64,000 nt of DNA from Flavobacteriales bacterium UBA7666. GTDB lineage: Bacteria > Bacteroidota > Bacteroidia > Flavobacteriales_D > Crocinitomicaceae. How positions within the stretch are numbered: position 1 is the stretch's first letter; each line of letters opens with the position of its first letter. Below are positions 1 through 8,178 of this stretch, one piece after another. The translations under genes and the position numbers were made by a program. The notes below the pieces were generated by a model. The model saw nothing but the letters and a program-made list of their open reading frames with translations, made no database searches and was not told where the DNA came from. The stretch is from the NCBI GenBank assembly GCA_002483265.1, contig DLHO01000004.1, positions 62,001-126,000 of the forward strand. The letters are read 5' to 3'.

Positions 1-872
1 AGATTTTAGTACTGGTTGCCGTGATTGGCTTCTTGCTGTATTTTGTTTTTCCTGATTTACATCTTTATTTCCATAGGATGACTACGGATAAACCGATTGC
101 AAAAGCATTCGGGTTGATTATCCGGATGACTTCCATTCTTTGGACCCCCGTTGTTTTTGGAGTATTGATGATGACCGCGTTTGTTTATTGGATTTACAAT
201 TATTTCAAAAATGGAAATAAATGGGATTTGCTCTATACATTCATTGTTGCGATGGCGATGCTACTAAGCATATCCAGAGGACCGATCATTGCTTCTGTGA
301 TTGGTTTTATAGTTCTGGCCATTCTTTCCAAGAATATAAAACGAATTCTTATCGTATTGGGATTGGTTGTTATAAGTATTTCAATGACATTTTTGGTTCT
401 AATGAATACATCTTCCATGTTTGGATGGATTGTGAAATCTTCAAAGGAAACGATGAGTCTGGAAAAAGGTAATACACGTGTAGATCTTTGGTATGAAGTT
501 GCAAGTACCTTGAAGCACAATCCAATGGGATTGGGATTGGGGAAAGCCGGACATGCAGCAGTTCAGAATTTTCCACTGAACACTCCTGGGGTTTCATTTG
601 CATCTACGGACGGTTGGTATTTCAAATTGATGATTGAAACGGGGGTCATAGCCTTGATCCTGTACATGGTTATGGCCTTATTCTTTTTTGTTGCAATGAT
701 CCGCTATGTCAGAAGAAATTCTTTTGACTTTGTCAGTTTTATCCTGACGCTATTTGTTGGAATCGGGTTCGTCAACGTTGTGAGCAATGTCTTGGATTTT
801 TACTTGGTTAGTTACCTATATTGGTTAATTTTGGGTGCATTTGCATTGCGATTAAAACAAGAAAACAGATGA
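1..872 (+). CDS. O-antigen polymerase/ligase-like membrane protein (5' partial)
   Basis: The reading frame is open to the left edge, so the N-terminus lies outside the window. The visible part has several hydrophobic segments. A Wzy_C-type core follows: an N-T-R-V-D-L-W motif, then N-P-M-G-L-G-L-G-K-A-G, then a E-T-G-V-I-A-L segment before the last helices. This is the usual signature of O-antigen ligases and polymerases, which join lipid-linked glycans in the inner membrane facing the periplasm. The stop overlaps the next start (ATGA), so the two genes are translationally coupled. It is the first of three such proteins in this locus. Polymerase and ligase cannot be told apart here. Confidence 0.75.
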   Translation, partial: ILVLVAVIGFLLYFVFPDLHLYFHRMTTDKPIAKAFGLIIRMTSILWTPVVFGVLMMTAFVYWIYNYFKNGNKWDLLYTFIVAMAMLLSISRGPIIASVIGFIVLAILSKNIKRILIVLGLVVISISMTFLVLMNTSSMFGWIVKSSKETMSLEKGNTRVDLWYEVASTLKHNPMGLGLGKAGHAAVQNFPLNTPGVSFASTDGWYFKLMIETGVIALILYMVMALFFFVAMIRYVRRNSFDFVSFILTLFVGIGFVNVVSNVLDFYLVSYLYWLILGAFALRLKQENR

Positions 873-1780
873 AAAAGGTTTCGGTAGTCATTGTTAATTA
901 CAACGTTAAGGAGTTAATTCTGGCATGTCTGCGAACCTTATATCTGTATCATCCCGATAGTAATATCGAGGTCATTGTAGTTGACAATGATTCAAAAGAC
1001 GGATCGGGTGAAGCAATCAAAACGCAGTTTCCGGGTGTGATCCTATTGGAGAATAAGTTCAATGCAGGGTTCCCGAAAGGAAATAATCAAGGGTTCGAAT
1101 TGGCTAACGGAGATTACATTTTCATGTTGAATCCGGATACGGAATTTATTGAGAATTCGATTGATAAAATGGTTGATTACCTGGAAACACATCCGAATGC
1201 ATGGCTTTTGGCGCCGAAGTTACTTAATTCTGACGGAGGCTGGCAGCTGAGTGCCTGGAGATACCCGACAATCACTTCTGTTTTTTGCGAATCCTTTTAT
1301 TTGTCCGGTTTGCTGAAAAAGAAAAACTACGCAGACAAAAATATGGATGAGATTTTCGAAGGGGAAACTTTTTCAGGTGCAGCATTGTTTTTCAGAAGAG
1401 AATTGTTTGATCGGATCGGGATGTTGGATGAAACCATGTTCTGGATCGAAGATGTGGAGTTCTGCTGGAGGGCAAACCATCAGAATTATACCTGCCTGTA
1501 TTTTCCGGAAACAAAGATCATACATCACATCGGACAAAGCGCCAAGAAGAATTACAACATTTCCATTTCGAACCAGGTTTATAATAAAGTGAAGTTCTTT
1601 AGAAAACACCACAGTAAGTTTTCAACCGCGATTATTGTACTGATCAGTGGGATGCACGTCATCTCGAAAATAATCGTCCTGGGATTGCTTTCTCCGTTTA
1701 AAAGAGTCTATTATTTGAAATTCAAGGCATATTTATATACTTTTCCCAGGGTGTTCAATCCCCCGAAAGGAATCACGTAA
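869..1780 (+). CDS. Family 2 glycosyltransferase
   Basis: 303 aa. A GT-A fold is shown by the N-terminal V-S-V-V-I-V-N-Y-N strand, the VVDNDS motif at about 38-42 and the N-P-D-T nucleotide-sugar/metal motif at about 88-91. A W-I-E-D-V-E-F-C-W-R acceptor/catalytic motif follows. A hydrophobic stretch near residues 245-270 may anchor it to the membrane. It resembles rhamnosyltransferase-type GT2 enzymes, but donor and acceptor cannot be read from sequence. The ATG at 869 was chosen because it overlaps the upstream stop (ATGA) and starts directly at the fold; a longer frame upstream would be read through the previous gene. Confidence 0.85.
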   Translation: MKKVSVVIVNYNVKELILACLRTLYLYHPDSNIEVIVVDNDSKDGSGEAIKTQFPGVILLENKFNAGFPKGNNQGFELANGDYIFMLNPDTEFIENSIDKMVDYLETHPNAWLLAPKLLNSDGGWQLSAWRYPTITSVFCESFYLSGLLKKKNYADKNMDEIFEGETFSGAALFFRRELFDRIGMLDETMFWIEDVEFCWRANHQNYTCLYFPETKIIHHIGQSAKKNYNISISNQVYNKVKFFRKHHSKFSTAIIVLISGMHVISKIIVLGLLSPFKRVYYLKFKAYLYTFPRVFNPPKGIT

Positions 1781-1795
1781 GATTGACAATGCCAA

Positions 1796-1843
1796 TAAAT
1801 TTGGACTTTGCACATTATCAAAATAATTAATTACCTAAATTTG
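1796..1843 (+). promoter_or_regulatory. Two direct copies of a TAAATTTGGACT element
   Basis: The 12-mer occurs at 1796-1807 and 1836-1847, exactly 40 bp apart, in the 125-bp gap before the next glycosyltransferase. Each copy contains TAAATTTG, which matches the Bacteroidota -7 box TAnnTTTG. A TTTG stands at 1807-1810, but its spacing to the second copy (25 bp) is longer than usual. It could be a promoter or two start sites, but this is unproven. Confidence 0.4.
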
Positions 1844-1905
1844 GACTGTAAATAATACGACTTGTTACTGGCGGGTAACTGTTTCTAAAACTTAGGTGAT
1901 CGATT

Positions 1906-2979
1906 ATGAGGATTTGTTACTTTGCAGATGGAAAAAGCTTTCATACCATAAGATGGTGTGAACATTTCTATTCTCTCGGACATGAAATCCACTTGATTAC
2001 GTTCAGTGCAGTTGAAATCCCGAACGTTCAGGTCCATGTGGTCAATTCCGGTGACGTGAAAGTCACAGGCGGAAATTGGAAGCTAATCAAGAACTTTCGA
2101 AGGGTAAAGGACCTTGTAAGAACCATTAATCCGGATATCTTTCACGCATTGTATGCTACAAGCTATGGTGTTACAGGTGCCTTGAGCAAACATCAAAATT
2201 ATATTATCACAGCATTGGGCTCTGATCTTCTATTGAGTCCTCAAAGATCCTTTTTGTATCGATTGGCAATCAAATTCGCATTTAGAAGGGCGAAGTGGAT
2301 TACAGTGATGTCTCAACAGATGAGTGATGTTGCGAGAGATCTTGGAACGGATATGTCGAAAGTTGCAATCGTACCGTTTGGCGTGAACCCGGATGTTTTT
2401 AATGCCAATCAGCGGAAATTAACGGAGAGTGAGTTTGTTGTGACCAGTACCAGAAATCTGGAGAAAGTTTACAATATCCCTCATTTCCTAAAAGCATTGG
2501 CTCTTGTGAAAGATAAAATCCCCAACCTGAAAGTGAATCTGATGGGTTTTGGAAGTTTGGAAAAGGAGCTTAAAAAGATGACGGTCGATTTAGGAATTTC
2601 AGATTTCATCACTTTCTGGGGAAGAGTCAATCAATCGCAGATTGCTACGGCATTGAACAATTCTCATGTTTTTGTGTCGGTATCCTTATCCGATGGGAAT
2701 AATATCTCTTTGAACGAAGCAATGGCTTGTGATGCGTTTTGCATTGCGACAAATATTCCAGCCAATCAGCAATGGATAGAAGATGGGGTGAATGGTTTTT
2801 TAGTGGAGATCAATGATGTGGAAGCTTTGGCAGACAGGATTTTGCAAGCTTATTCCAATTATCAGCTACTTCACGACAAGGCAAGCCCGATTAATAAGAA
2901 AATCATAGAGGAAAAAGGCATTTGGGCTAATAATATGAAGGTTGTCGAAAAGAAATATCAGGAAATGGTAACTCATTAA
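1906..2979 (+). CDS. Family 4 glycosyltransferase
   Basis: 357 aa, GT-B fold. The N-terminal half (1-170) has an acceptor-side Rossmann domain. The C-terminal half carries the donor site: the TSTRNLEKVYN strand, GFGSLEKEL, and the G-N-N-I-S-L-N-E-A-M-A-C motif that is the family's E-x7-E phosphate-binding region (here with G-N-N in front of the second Glu). It probably transfers a sugar from a nucleotide donor to the growing lipid-linked oligosaccharide on the cytoplasmic side. It is preceded by 125 bp of non-coding DNA and followed 1 bp later by the NeuD-like gene, so the two are probably cotranscribed. The sugar is unknown. Confidence 0.85.
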   Translation: MRICYFADGKSFHTIRWCEHFYSLGHEIHLITFSAVEIPNVQVHVVNSGDVKVTGGNWKLIKNFRRVKDLVRTINPDIFHALYATSYGVTGALSKHQNYIITALGSDLLLSPQRSFLYRLAIKFAFRRAKWITVMSQQMSDVARDLGTDMSKVAIVPFGVNPDVFNANQRKLTESEFVVTSTRNLEKVYNIPHFLKALALVKDKIPNLKVNLMGFGSLEKELKKMTVDLGISDFITFWGRVNQSQIATALNNSHVFVSVSLSDGNNISLNEAMACDAFCIATNIPANQQWIEDGVNGFLVEINDVEALADRILQAYSNYQLLHDKASPINKKIIEEKGIWANNMKVVEKKYQEMVTH

Positions 2980-2980
2980 G

Positions 2981-3514
2981 ATGAAAAGAATTATAATCAT
3001 TGGTGCCAGTGGATATGCAAAAGTAATTGCAGAAACAATTGATTTGTTAGATCAGATTGAGGTGGTTGGCTTTATAGACGACCAGATTGAGAAAGGGACT
3101 TTTGTTTATGATCGGCTTCAAGTCATTGGTTCGGTGAATGATATCCAACAGCTTTCCAATCAATGTGATGCATTCGTAATCGGTATCGGAAATAATTATG
3201 TCCGGGAACAAATTGCAAATCAATATTCAGGGGAAGTGAAATTTGAAACCATTATTCATCCACGCGCATATGTCTCAAAATCTGCATTTATTTCAGAAGG
3301 AGTGGTGGTTTTGGCCGGTTCTGTAATTAACTCAAACTCCAAAATAGGAAGGTATTCCATTATTAATTCAAATACAGTAGTGGATCACGATTGTCAGGTT
3401 GGGGAATTTGTCCATTTGGTAATCGGAACCTTGGTAGGGAGCAATTCAGTTGTTTCTGGATCGATAAAAACAGACATTGGACAAGTGCTTCCAGCATTTT
3501 CAACCATTTTATGA
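2981..3514 (+). CDS. NeuD/PglD-type sugar O/N-acyltransferase, C-terminally truncated
   Basis: 177 aa. The N-terminal Rossmann-like domain starts with IIIIGASGYAKVI, typical of NeuD/PglD sugar acetyltransferases. A left-handed beta-helix of hexapeptide repeats follows from about residue 85, with the V-V-D-H-D-C motif holding the family's catalytic His. Relatives are usually about 205-215 aa and end with further hexapeptide coils and an acetyl-CoA-binding V-G-N-P-A type tail. Here the helix stops right after a divergent E-F-V-H-L-V-I-G-T segment and the tail is missing. The stop overlaps the next ATG (ATGA). This is either a shortened allele or a gene decayed by a deletion; activity is doubtful. 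Confidence 0.7.
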   Translation: MKRIIIIGASGYAKVIAETIDLLDQIEVVGFIDDQIEKGTFVYDRLQVIGSVNDIQQLSNQCDAFVIGIGNNYVREQIANQYSGEVKFETIIHPRAYVSKSAFISEGVVVLAGSVINSNSKIGRYSIINSNTVVDHDCQVGEFVHLVIGTLVGSNSVVSGSIKTDIGQVLPAFSTIL

Positions 3515-4776
3515 AAGCAAAAATTCAAATAGAACAAATCTATGAATACCTGCTTGCAGCAACACTCATGTGTTTTTGTTTTGCTCCGAAATCAATCAGT
3601 CTTTTTGTCATTCTATTGGTAATCGTTACCGTGGTTCAGGTTATCCGGAAGAAAATGAAATTTGTTTTTTCACCGGTTTTACTACTTTTCGTCTTACTTT
3701 ATTTAGCTTATACTGTCGGAATTCTTTTCACGGATCACATGGGTGAAGCACTTGGTTACCTCGAAAAGAAACTGGTTTTGGTTCTTTTTCCACTGCTATT
3801 TTCCTTCCGGTTCCAACGTCGACTGGATTTGAGACCGGTTACACTGGGCTTGGTATTGGGAACGATTGTAATGACTCTATTGGCAATTATACATGCAACA
3901 CAGTTGTATCGATTGACAAATGATTTCAATAACAGTTTTGGAAGTTCTCATTATTCCTACATCCATCACCCGACGTATTTCGCAGGGATGGTGACGATTA
4001 CCTTATTAATGGTCCGTGAAGGCGCACAAAATAAATGGAAAGGATTCAATTCCTGGACACTTGGAGCATATTTCCTGTTGACCTGTTTGAATTTGCTGTT
4101 CTGCTTTTCATTCGCGTCCCTGATTTTCTTCTTTTTGGTAATAGCTGTAACGCTTGCTGTTTACTTCTATAAAAGGCTTCCAAGGTATTTATTCCTGGCT
4201 TTGATTGTACTTTTGCCGATTCTTCCGGTTGCTGCATATTACGGAAATGTTCATGTGCAGATTGAAATGGATAATGCAGCAACTGATTTGGGGGTGTACG
4301 TGCGCGATCCCAATACGGTTTTTGAGAAAATAAGAAGTAATCCTTCCGGAAACCAAACACGTTTGTTGATGTGGACCGTTTCTACACAAGAATTTTTGGA
4401 ACATCCAATGGGATCCGGAACGGCAAATTTTGATGATAAACTCGGAAAAAGATTGCGGGACAAAGGATTGGCTGATTACGCCGAATTTAAATACAATCCC
4501 CACAACCAGTTTCTTCAGGTTGCTGTTGAAATCGGTGTTTTTGGCTTGTTGATCTTCCTTTCAATCTTTGTTTGCTATTTCCGAATGGCTAAAAAATACC
4601 GTTTTGGTTTGCTGTTTTGGTTGACATTGAACCTGGCTTTTAACTGCTTGTTCGAATCCATGTTTCAACGGCAAAGTGGGATCGTATTTTATGTTTTGCT
4701 TTTCTGTCTCTTTACCGTTTATCTTCAGAACAGGAAATCACCTTATCAAAACGATGGGTTTAAGTCCAATTTTTAG
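3511..4776 (+). CDS. O-antigen ligase/polymerase-like membrane protein
   Basis: 421 aa with about ten hydrophobic segments. The Wzy_C-type signature is present late in the protein: N-Q-T-R-L-L-M-W, then H-P-M-G-S-G-T-A-N-F, then Y-N-P-H-N-Q-F-L-Q-V-A-V-E-I-G-V-F-G. The N-P-H-N-x-F and E-x-G motifs are typical of O-antigen ligase/WaaL-like proteins, which act at the periplasmic face of the inner membrane. The ATG at 3511 was chosen because it overlaps the NeuD-like stop. The upstream in-frame extension lies inside that gene and does not look like this family. It is the second of three such proteins here. Confidence 0.8.
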   Translation: MKAKIQIEQIYEYLLAATLMCFCFAPKSISLFVILLVIVTVVQVIRKKMKFVFSPVLLLFVLLYLAYTVGILFTDHMGEALGYLEKKLVLVLFPLLFSFRFQRRLDLRPVTLGLVLGTIVMTLLAIIHATQLYRLTNDFNNSFGSSHYSYIHHPTYFAGMVTITLLMVREGAQNKWKGFNSWTLGAYFLLTCLNLLFCFSFASLIFFFLVIAVTLAVYFYKRLPRYLFLALIVLLPILPVAAYYGNVHVQIEMDNAATDLGVYVRDPNTVFEKIRSNPSGNQTRLLMWTVSTQEFLEHPMGSGTANFDDKLGKRLRDKGLADYAEFKYNPHNQFLQVAVEIGVFGLLIFLSIFVCYFRMAKKYRFGLLFWLTLNLAFNCLFESMFQRQSGIVFYVLLFCLFTVYLQNRKSPYQNDGFKSNF

Positions 4777-4838
4777 AAATTCCTGAAGAGAGATCTGTCT
4801 CCTTAAAAGGCTGGAATATCTGTACAGTACCCACTCAT

Positions 4839-4870
4839 AATTCGGCATTCGTAATTCGTAATTCGCAATT
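4839..4870. repeat. Short tandem ATTCG-rich repeat
   Basis: A run of imperfect units of the kind ATTCGTA/ATTCGCA lies in the 187-bp spacer between the polysaccharide genes and the zapB-like gene. It marks the junction between accessory and housekeeping DNA. No function is evident. Confidence 0.5.
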
Positions 4871-4917
4871 AATTTGATTTATCGCCAAAAAACTGTTCAC
4901 AACTTACAATAAAATTG

Positions 4918-4947
4918 TTGTAGAATTGGTTTTACCTGTTATTTTTG
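4918..4947 (+). promoter_or_regulatory. Promoter for the zapB-like/zapA genes
   Basis: TTG at 4918-4920, a spacer of exactly 19 bp, then TATTTTTG at 4940-4947. This matches the Bacteroidota sigma-A consensus TTTG/TTG-N19-TAnnTTTG. The start would fall near 4953, about 10 nt before the ATG at 4964. Confidence 0.75.
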
Positions 4948-4963
4948 TACAAACGCTTATTGG

Positions 4964-5275
4964 ATGACGTCTGAGTTGAAATCTTTAATTGAACAAATTG
5001 GCGCGAAATCTCGTCAGTTACACCAATCGTTGGTGACTGAAAGAGAACGCGTTCGTTCCATGACGGATGAAATCAACCGTTTGAATACTGAAGTTTCTGA
5101 GTGTCAAAATCAGAAAAGGGTAATGGAGGAAGAGCTCCAAAGCTTGAAATCAGAATTGAACCAAGCGCGTGAACAAGTTCAGGTACAACCTGTTTCAACC
5201 AATGGGGTTGAAATTGATGTGCTTGTGAAAGAGATTGATTTCTGCATTCAACAATTAAAAATAGCGAATGAGTAA
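4964..5275 (+). CDS. Small coiled-coil protein upstream of ZapA (ZapB-like by context)
   Basis: 103 aa. Most of the chain (about 10-75) is a predicted coiled coil rich in Glu, Gln, Arg and Leu heptads. A short C-terminal part (about 85-103, with D-V-L-V-K-E-I-D-F-C-I) looks like a separate helix. It overlaps zapA by 8 bp and shares its promoter, so the two are translationally coupled. In gamma-proteobacteria ZapB is a short coiled-coil partner of ZapA at the Z-ring. The position and shape suggest an analogous role, but no sequence signature proves homology. Confidence 0.7.
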   Translation: MTSELKSLIEQIGAKSRQLHQSLVTERERVRSMTDEINRLNTEVSECQNQKRVMEEELQSLKSELNQAREQVQVQPVSTNGVEIDVLVKEIDFCIQQLKIANE

Positions 5276-5561
5276 AGTATCTTTGAAAGTAGTGGTTGCC
5301 GGTCGTACGTACCCTTTAACTGTCCAGGAAACGGAAGTTGAAAAGGTTCAGCGTGCTGCTGACGATATTAATAAAGCCATCAAACAACTACAAGATAACT
5401 TTGCTGTACGCGATATGCAAGACTTATTGGCGATGACCGCCTTACAATTGTCTACTAGAGGAGCAAAAGCACCGGCAGGTACTACCACTCCACAAGCTGA
5501 TTTCACTGAAGCAACTGCTGCATTGAAAGCACTTTCCGATGATTTGGATGCATTGAATTAA
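5268..5561 (+). CDS. zapA: Cell division protein ZapA
   Basis: 97 aa, the usual size. It has the ZapA layout: an N-terminal beta part (V-S-L-K-V-V-V-A-G-R-T-Y-P-L) followed by helices including A-A-D-D-I-N-K-A-I and the D-M-Q-D-L-L-A-M-T-A-L-Q-L-S motif. ZapA binds and bundles FtsZ filaments at mid-cell. It starts 8 bp inside the upstream coiled-coil gene and is followed by an intrinsic terminator and then rny. Confidence 0.9.
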   Translation: MSKVSLKVVVAGRTYPLTVQETEVEKVQRAADDINKAIKQLQDNFAVRDMQDLLAMTALQLSTRGAKAPAGTTTPQADFTEATAALKALSDDLDALN

Positions 5562-5587
5562 TTGCTGTTTTATACAGGTCTTTTTCT

Positions 5588-5629
5588 CACTTGTTTGCGT
5601 AACATCTCCGTAAGCAGTGGGATTTTTTT
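5588..5629 (+). terminator. Intrinsic terminator after zapA
   Basis: Paired arms CACT..TTGCG and CGTAA..AGTG (one G-T pair, small internal loop) are followed by GGA and a run of seven T. It sits in the 80-bp zapA-rny gap. The hairpin may also act in the 5' region of rny. Confidence 0.6.
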
Positions 5630-5641
5630 ATTTAAGAAACT

Positions 5642-7177
5642 ATGGTAAATGTAATTATTGGAGCATTGATCGGGTTAATAGGAGGTGGTGTAATCACTTT
5701 CATTATCCAACAAACAATGCTCAAGAAAAGGAAAGAACAAATCTTGAAAGAAGCTGATCTGGAAGGAGAAGCAATGAAAAAAGACAAGATCCTCCAGGCA
5801 AAGGAACGCTTCCTGAAATTGAAAGAAGAACATGAAGAAAACGTAAAAGAACGTGAAAGACGCATGCAGTCGAATGAAGACAGGGTGAAAAGCAAAGAAA
5901 AAGCGCTGACTCAAAAAATCGAAGAGGTTTCCAGAAAAGAAAAAGATACGGAGCGTTTGCAAACAGAGTTAGCAACGAAAGTTGAAATAAATGAAGTTCG
6001 TCATCAGGAGTTAGATAAAATGCACCAAAAACGTGTGGCTGAGCTAACAAAAATCACAGGAATGTCGATTGAGGAAGCGAAGAACTTATTGATGGAATCG
6101 TTGAAAGACGAAGCAAGAACTGCTGCAATGGTTCATATCAAGGAAATTACCGAAGAAGCAAAATTGAACGCCAATCGCGAAGCAAAACGAATCGTTATTC
6201 AAACTATTCAGCGTGTGGCATCTGAACAGGCTGTTGAAAATGCAGTTTCTGTTTTCAATATTGACTCAGATGAAGTAAAAGGTAGAATCATCGGTCGTGA
6301 AGGTCGAAATATTCGTGCTTTAGAAGCTGCAACAGGTGTGGAGATTATTGTAGATGATACACCCGAAGCAATTATTTTATCTTGTTTCGATCCTGTAAGA
6401 AGAGAGATCGCTCGTTTGTCTTTACACCAATTGGTTTCTGATGGTCGTATTCACCCTGCCCGAATTGAGGAAGTTGTTGCTAAAACAAAGAAATCATTAG
6501 AGGAAGAGATTGCTGAAACTGGAAGAAGAACATGTATCGATTTAGGAATTCATGGTTTGCATCCGGAGTTGATCCGAATGGTTGGACGTATGAAATACCG
6601 TTCGTCTTACGGACAAAACTTATTACAACATAGCCGTGAAGTAGCTAATTTGTGTGCGATTATGGCCGCAGAGTTAGGCTTAAATGTAAAAGTTGCAAAA
6701 CGCGCTGGATTATTACACGATATTGGTAAAGTACCGGATGAAGAACCGGAATTACCACATGCTATCCTGGGAATGAAGATTGCAGAGAAATTTGGTGAAA
6801 AACCAGATGTATTAAATGCAATCGGAGCTCACCACGACGAAATTGAAATGACATCCCTGATCTCGCCGATCGTACAAATTTGTGACTCCATTTCTGGTGC
6901 GCGTCCTGGTGCACGTCGTGAGGTGGTTGAATCATACATCAAACGAATCAAAGACTTGGAGAATTTGGCTTTGTCTTATGATGGAGTGAATTCCGCTTAC
7001 GCCATTCAAGCGGGTAGAGAACTACGCGTATTGGTTGAAAGTGAAAAAGTAACCGATTTGCGTGCAGATGAATTATCGTTTGCAATTTCTCAGAAAATTC
7101 AAACAGAAATGACTTATCCCGGTCAGGTAAAAGTGACGGTGATTCGTGAAAAACGTTCTGTCAATTACGCTAAGTAA
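5642..7177 (+). CDS. rny: Ribonuclease Y
   Basis: 511 aa, standard length. Layout: an N-terminal transmembrane helix (about 3-25), a long charged coiled coil (about 30-200), a KH RNA-binding domain with GRIIGREGRNIRALE near residue 220, and an HD phosphohydrolase domain with LLHDIGK near residue 360 and a later A-H-H-D-E. RNase Y is a membrane-tethered endoribonuclease that starts mRNA decay. The zapA-rny neighbourhood is common in Bacteroidota. The next gene starts 2 bp after its stop, so the polysaccharide gene there may be read through from rny. Confidence 0.95.
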   Translation: MVNVIIGALIGLIGGGVITFIIQQTMLKKRKEQILKEADLEGEAMKKDKILQAKERFLKLKEEHEENVKERERRMQSNEDRVKSKEKALTQKIEEVSRKEKDTERLQTELATKVEINEVRHQELDKMHQKRVAELTKITGMSIEEAKNLLMESLKDEARTAAMVHIKEITEEAKLNANREAKRIVIQTIQRVASEQAVENAVSVFNIDSDEVKGRIIGREGRNIRALEAATGVEIIVDDTPEAIILSCFDPVRREIARLSLHQLVSDGRIHPARIEEVVAKTKKSLEEEIAETGRRTCIDLGIHGLHPELIRMVGRMKYRSSYGQNLLQHSREVANLCAIMAAELGLNVKVAKRAGLLHDIGKVPDEEPELPHAILGMKIAEKFGEKPDVLNAIGAHHDEIEMTSLISPIVQICDSISGARPGARREVVESYIKRIKDLENLALSYDGVNSAYAIQAGRELRVLVESEKVTDLRADELSFAISQKIQTEMTYPGQVKVTVIREKRSVNYAK

Positions 7178-7179
7178 CG

Positions 7180-8178
7180 ATGAACGAAGTTCAGCTTATT
7201 TCTGATCGATTAAAAAATAAAACCATTTTGGTGACCGGCGGTGCCGGTTTCATCGGTTCAAATTTAACAGAGGCCCTATTGAAAATAGGTGCCTCTGTTA
7301 TTGTTTTAGATAATCTGGAAACAGGACTTCAGTCAAACGTTGACAGATTGTCTCACTACGAAAATTACCGGTTTGTAAAAGGAGATATTTGTAATCCGGA
7401 TGATTACCGCGATTTGCTGAAAGAAGTGGATGCGATTTCCAACCAAGCTGCTTTAGGTTCTGTTCCAAGATCCATTGAATTTCCGTTGAATACCCATCGG
7501 GTAAATGCAACGGGGTTTCTGACCATTTTGCATGAAGCGAAACAAGCAAATGTAAAACGATTCGTCTACGCAAGTTCTTCATCTGTTTATGGAGATTCTA
7601 CAGCTTCACCAAAACATGAAGGTCAGGAAGGAAAAGTACTTTCACCTTATGCAGCAACCAAACAATTGAATGAGGAATACGGACAAGTATATCATCAATT
7701 GTATGAAATGGAAACAATTGGTTTGCGTTATTTCAATGTCTTTGGTCCATTTCAAAATCCGAATGGAGTTTATGCTGCAGCCATTCCAAAGTTCTTGGAT
7801 AAAATGCTTGAGGGTGGCGAGATTGTTGTAAACGGAGACGGAGAACAATCCCGTGATTTCACCTATGTGAAAAACGCGATTCATGCAAATCTGCTTTCTT
7901 TGATTTCAGAAAATGAAGAAGCATTTGGCCAGGTTTACAATGTGGCTTGTGGTCGAAGTCTAACCTTGAATAATGTGATCAATAGTTTGCAGGAAGGATT
8001 AAAAAGCTTGGGAACAAGTTCAAAACACTCACTCACTTACGGTCCTCCAAGAAAGGGAGACATTAAAGACTCATTGGCCTCAACGGCTAAGATGGAGCAA
8101 TATTTGGATTATAAACCCGTATATACCTTTGAAGAAGGAATCAATGAATACCTTCGACATGTATTGCAATGCAAGTAA
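7180..8178 (+). CDS. UDP-HexNAc 4-epimerase, WbpP/TviC-like
   Basis: 332 aa extended SDR. The NAD-binding GGAGFIG motif is at 20-26, the catalytic Ser cluster (ASSSSVYG) at 131-138 and the Y-A-A-T-K catalytic pair at Y157/K161. The stretch G-L-R-Y-F-N-V-F-G-P-F-Q-N-P-N-G-V-Y-A closely follows WbpP, the UDP-GlcNAc/UDP-GalNAc C4-epimerase. It would make UDP-GalNAc or a related sugar in the cytoplasm for the polysaccharide. It follows rny by 2 bp and overlaps the flippase gene by 10 bp. Confidence 0.85.
   Translation: MNEVQLISDRLKNKTILVTGGAGFIGSNLTEALLKIGASVIVLDNLETGLQSNVDRLSHYENYRFVKGDICNPDDYRDLLKEVDAISNQAALGSVPRSIEFPLNTHRVNATGFLTILHEAKQANVKRFVYASSSSVYGDSTASPKHEGQEGKVLSPYAATKQLNEEYGQVYHQLYEMETIGLRYFNVFGPFQNPNGVYAAAIPKFLDKMLEGGEIVVNGDGEQSRDFTYVKNAIHANLLSLISENEEAFGQVYNVACGRSLTLNNVINSLQEGLKSLGTSSKHSLTYGPPRKGDIKDSLASTAKMEQYLDYKPVYTFEEGINEYLRHVLQCK

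Noticed and set aside
4839..4870. A CRISPR-like repeat array
   Set aside because: The units are only 5-7 bp, without spacers or cas genes.
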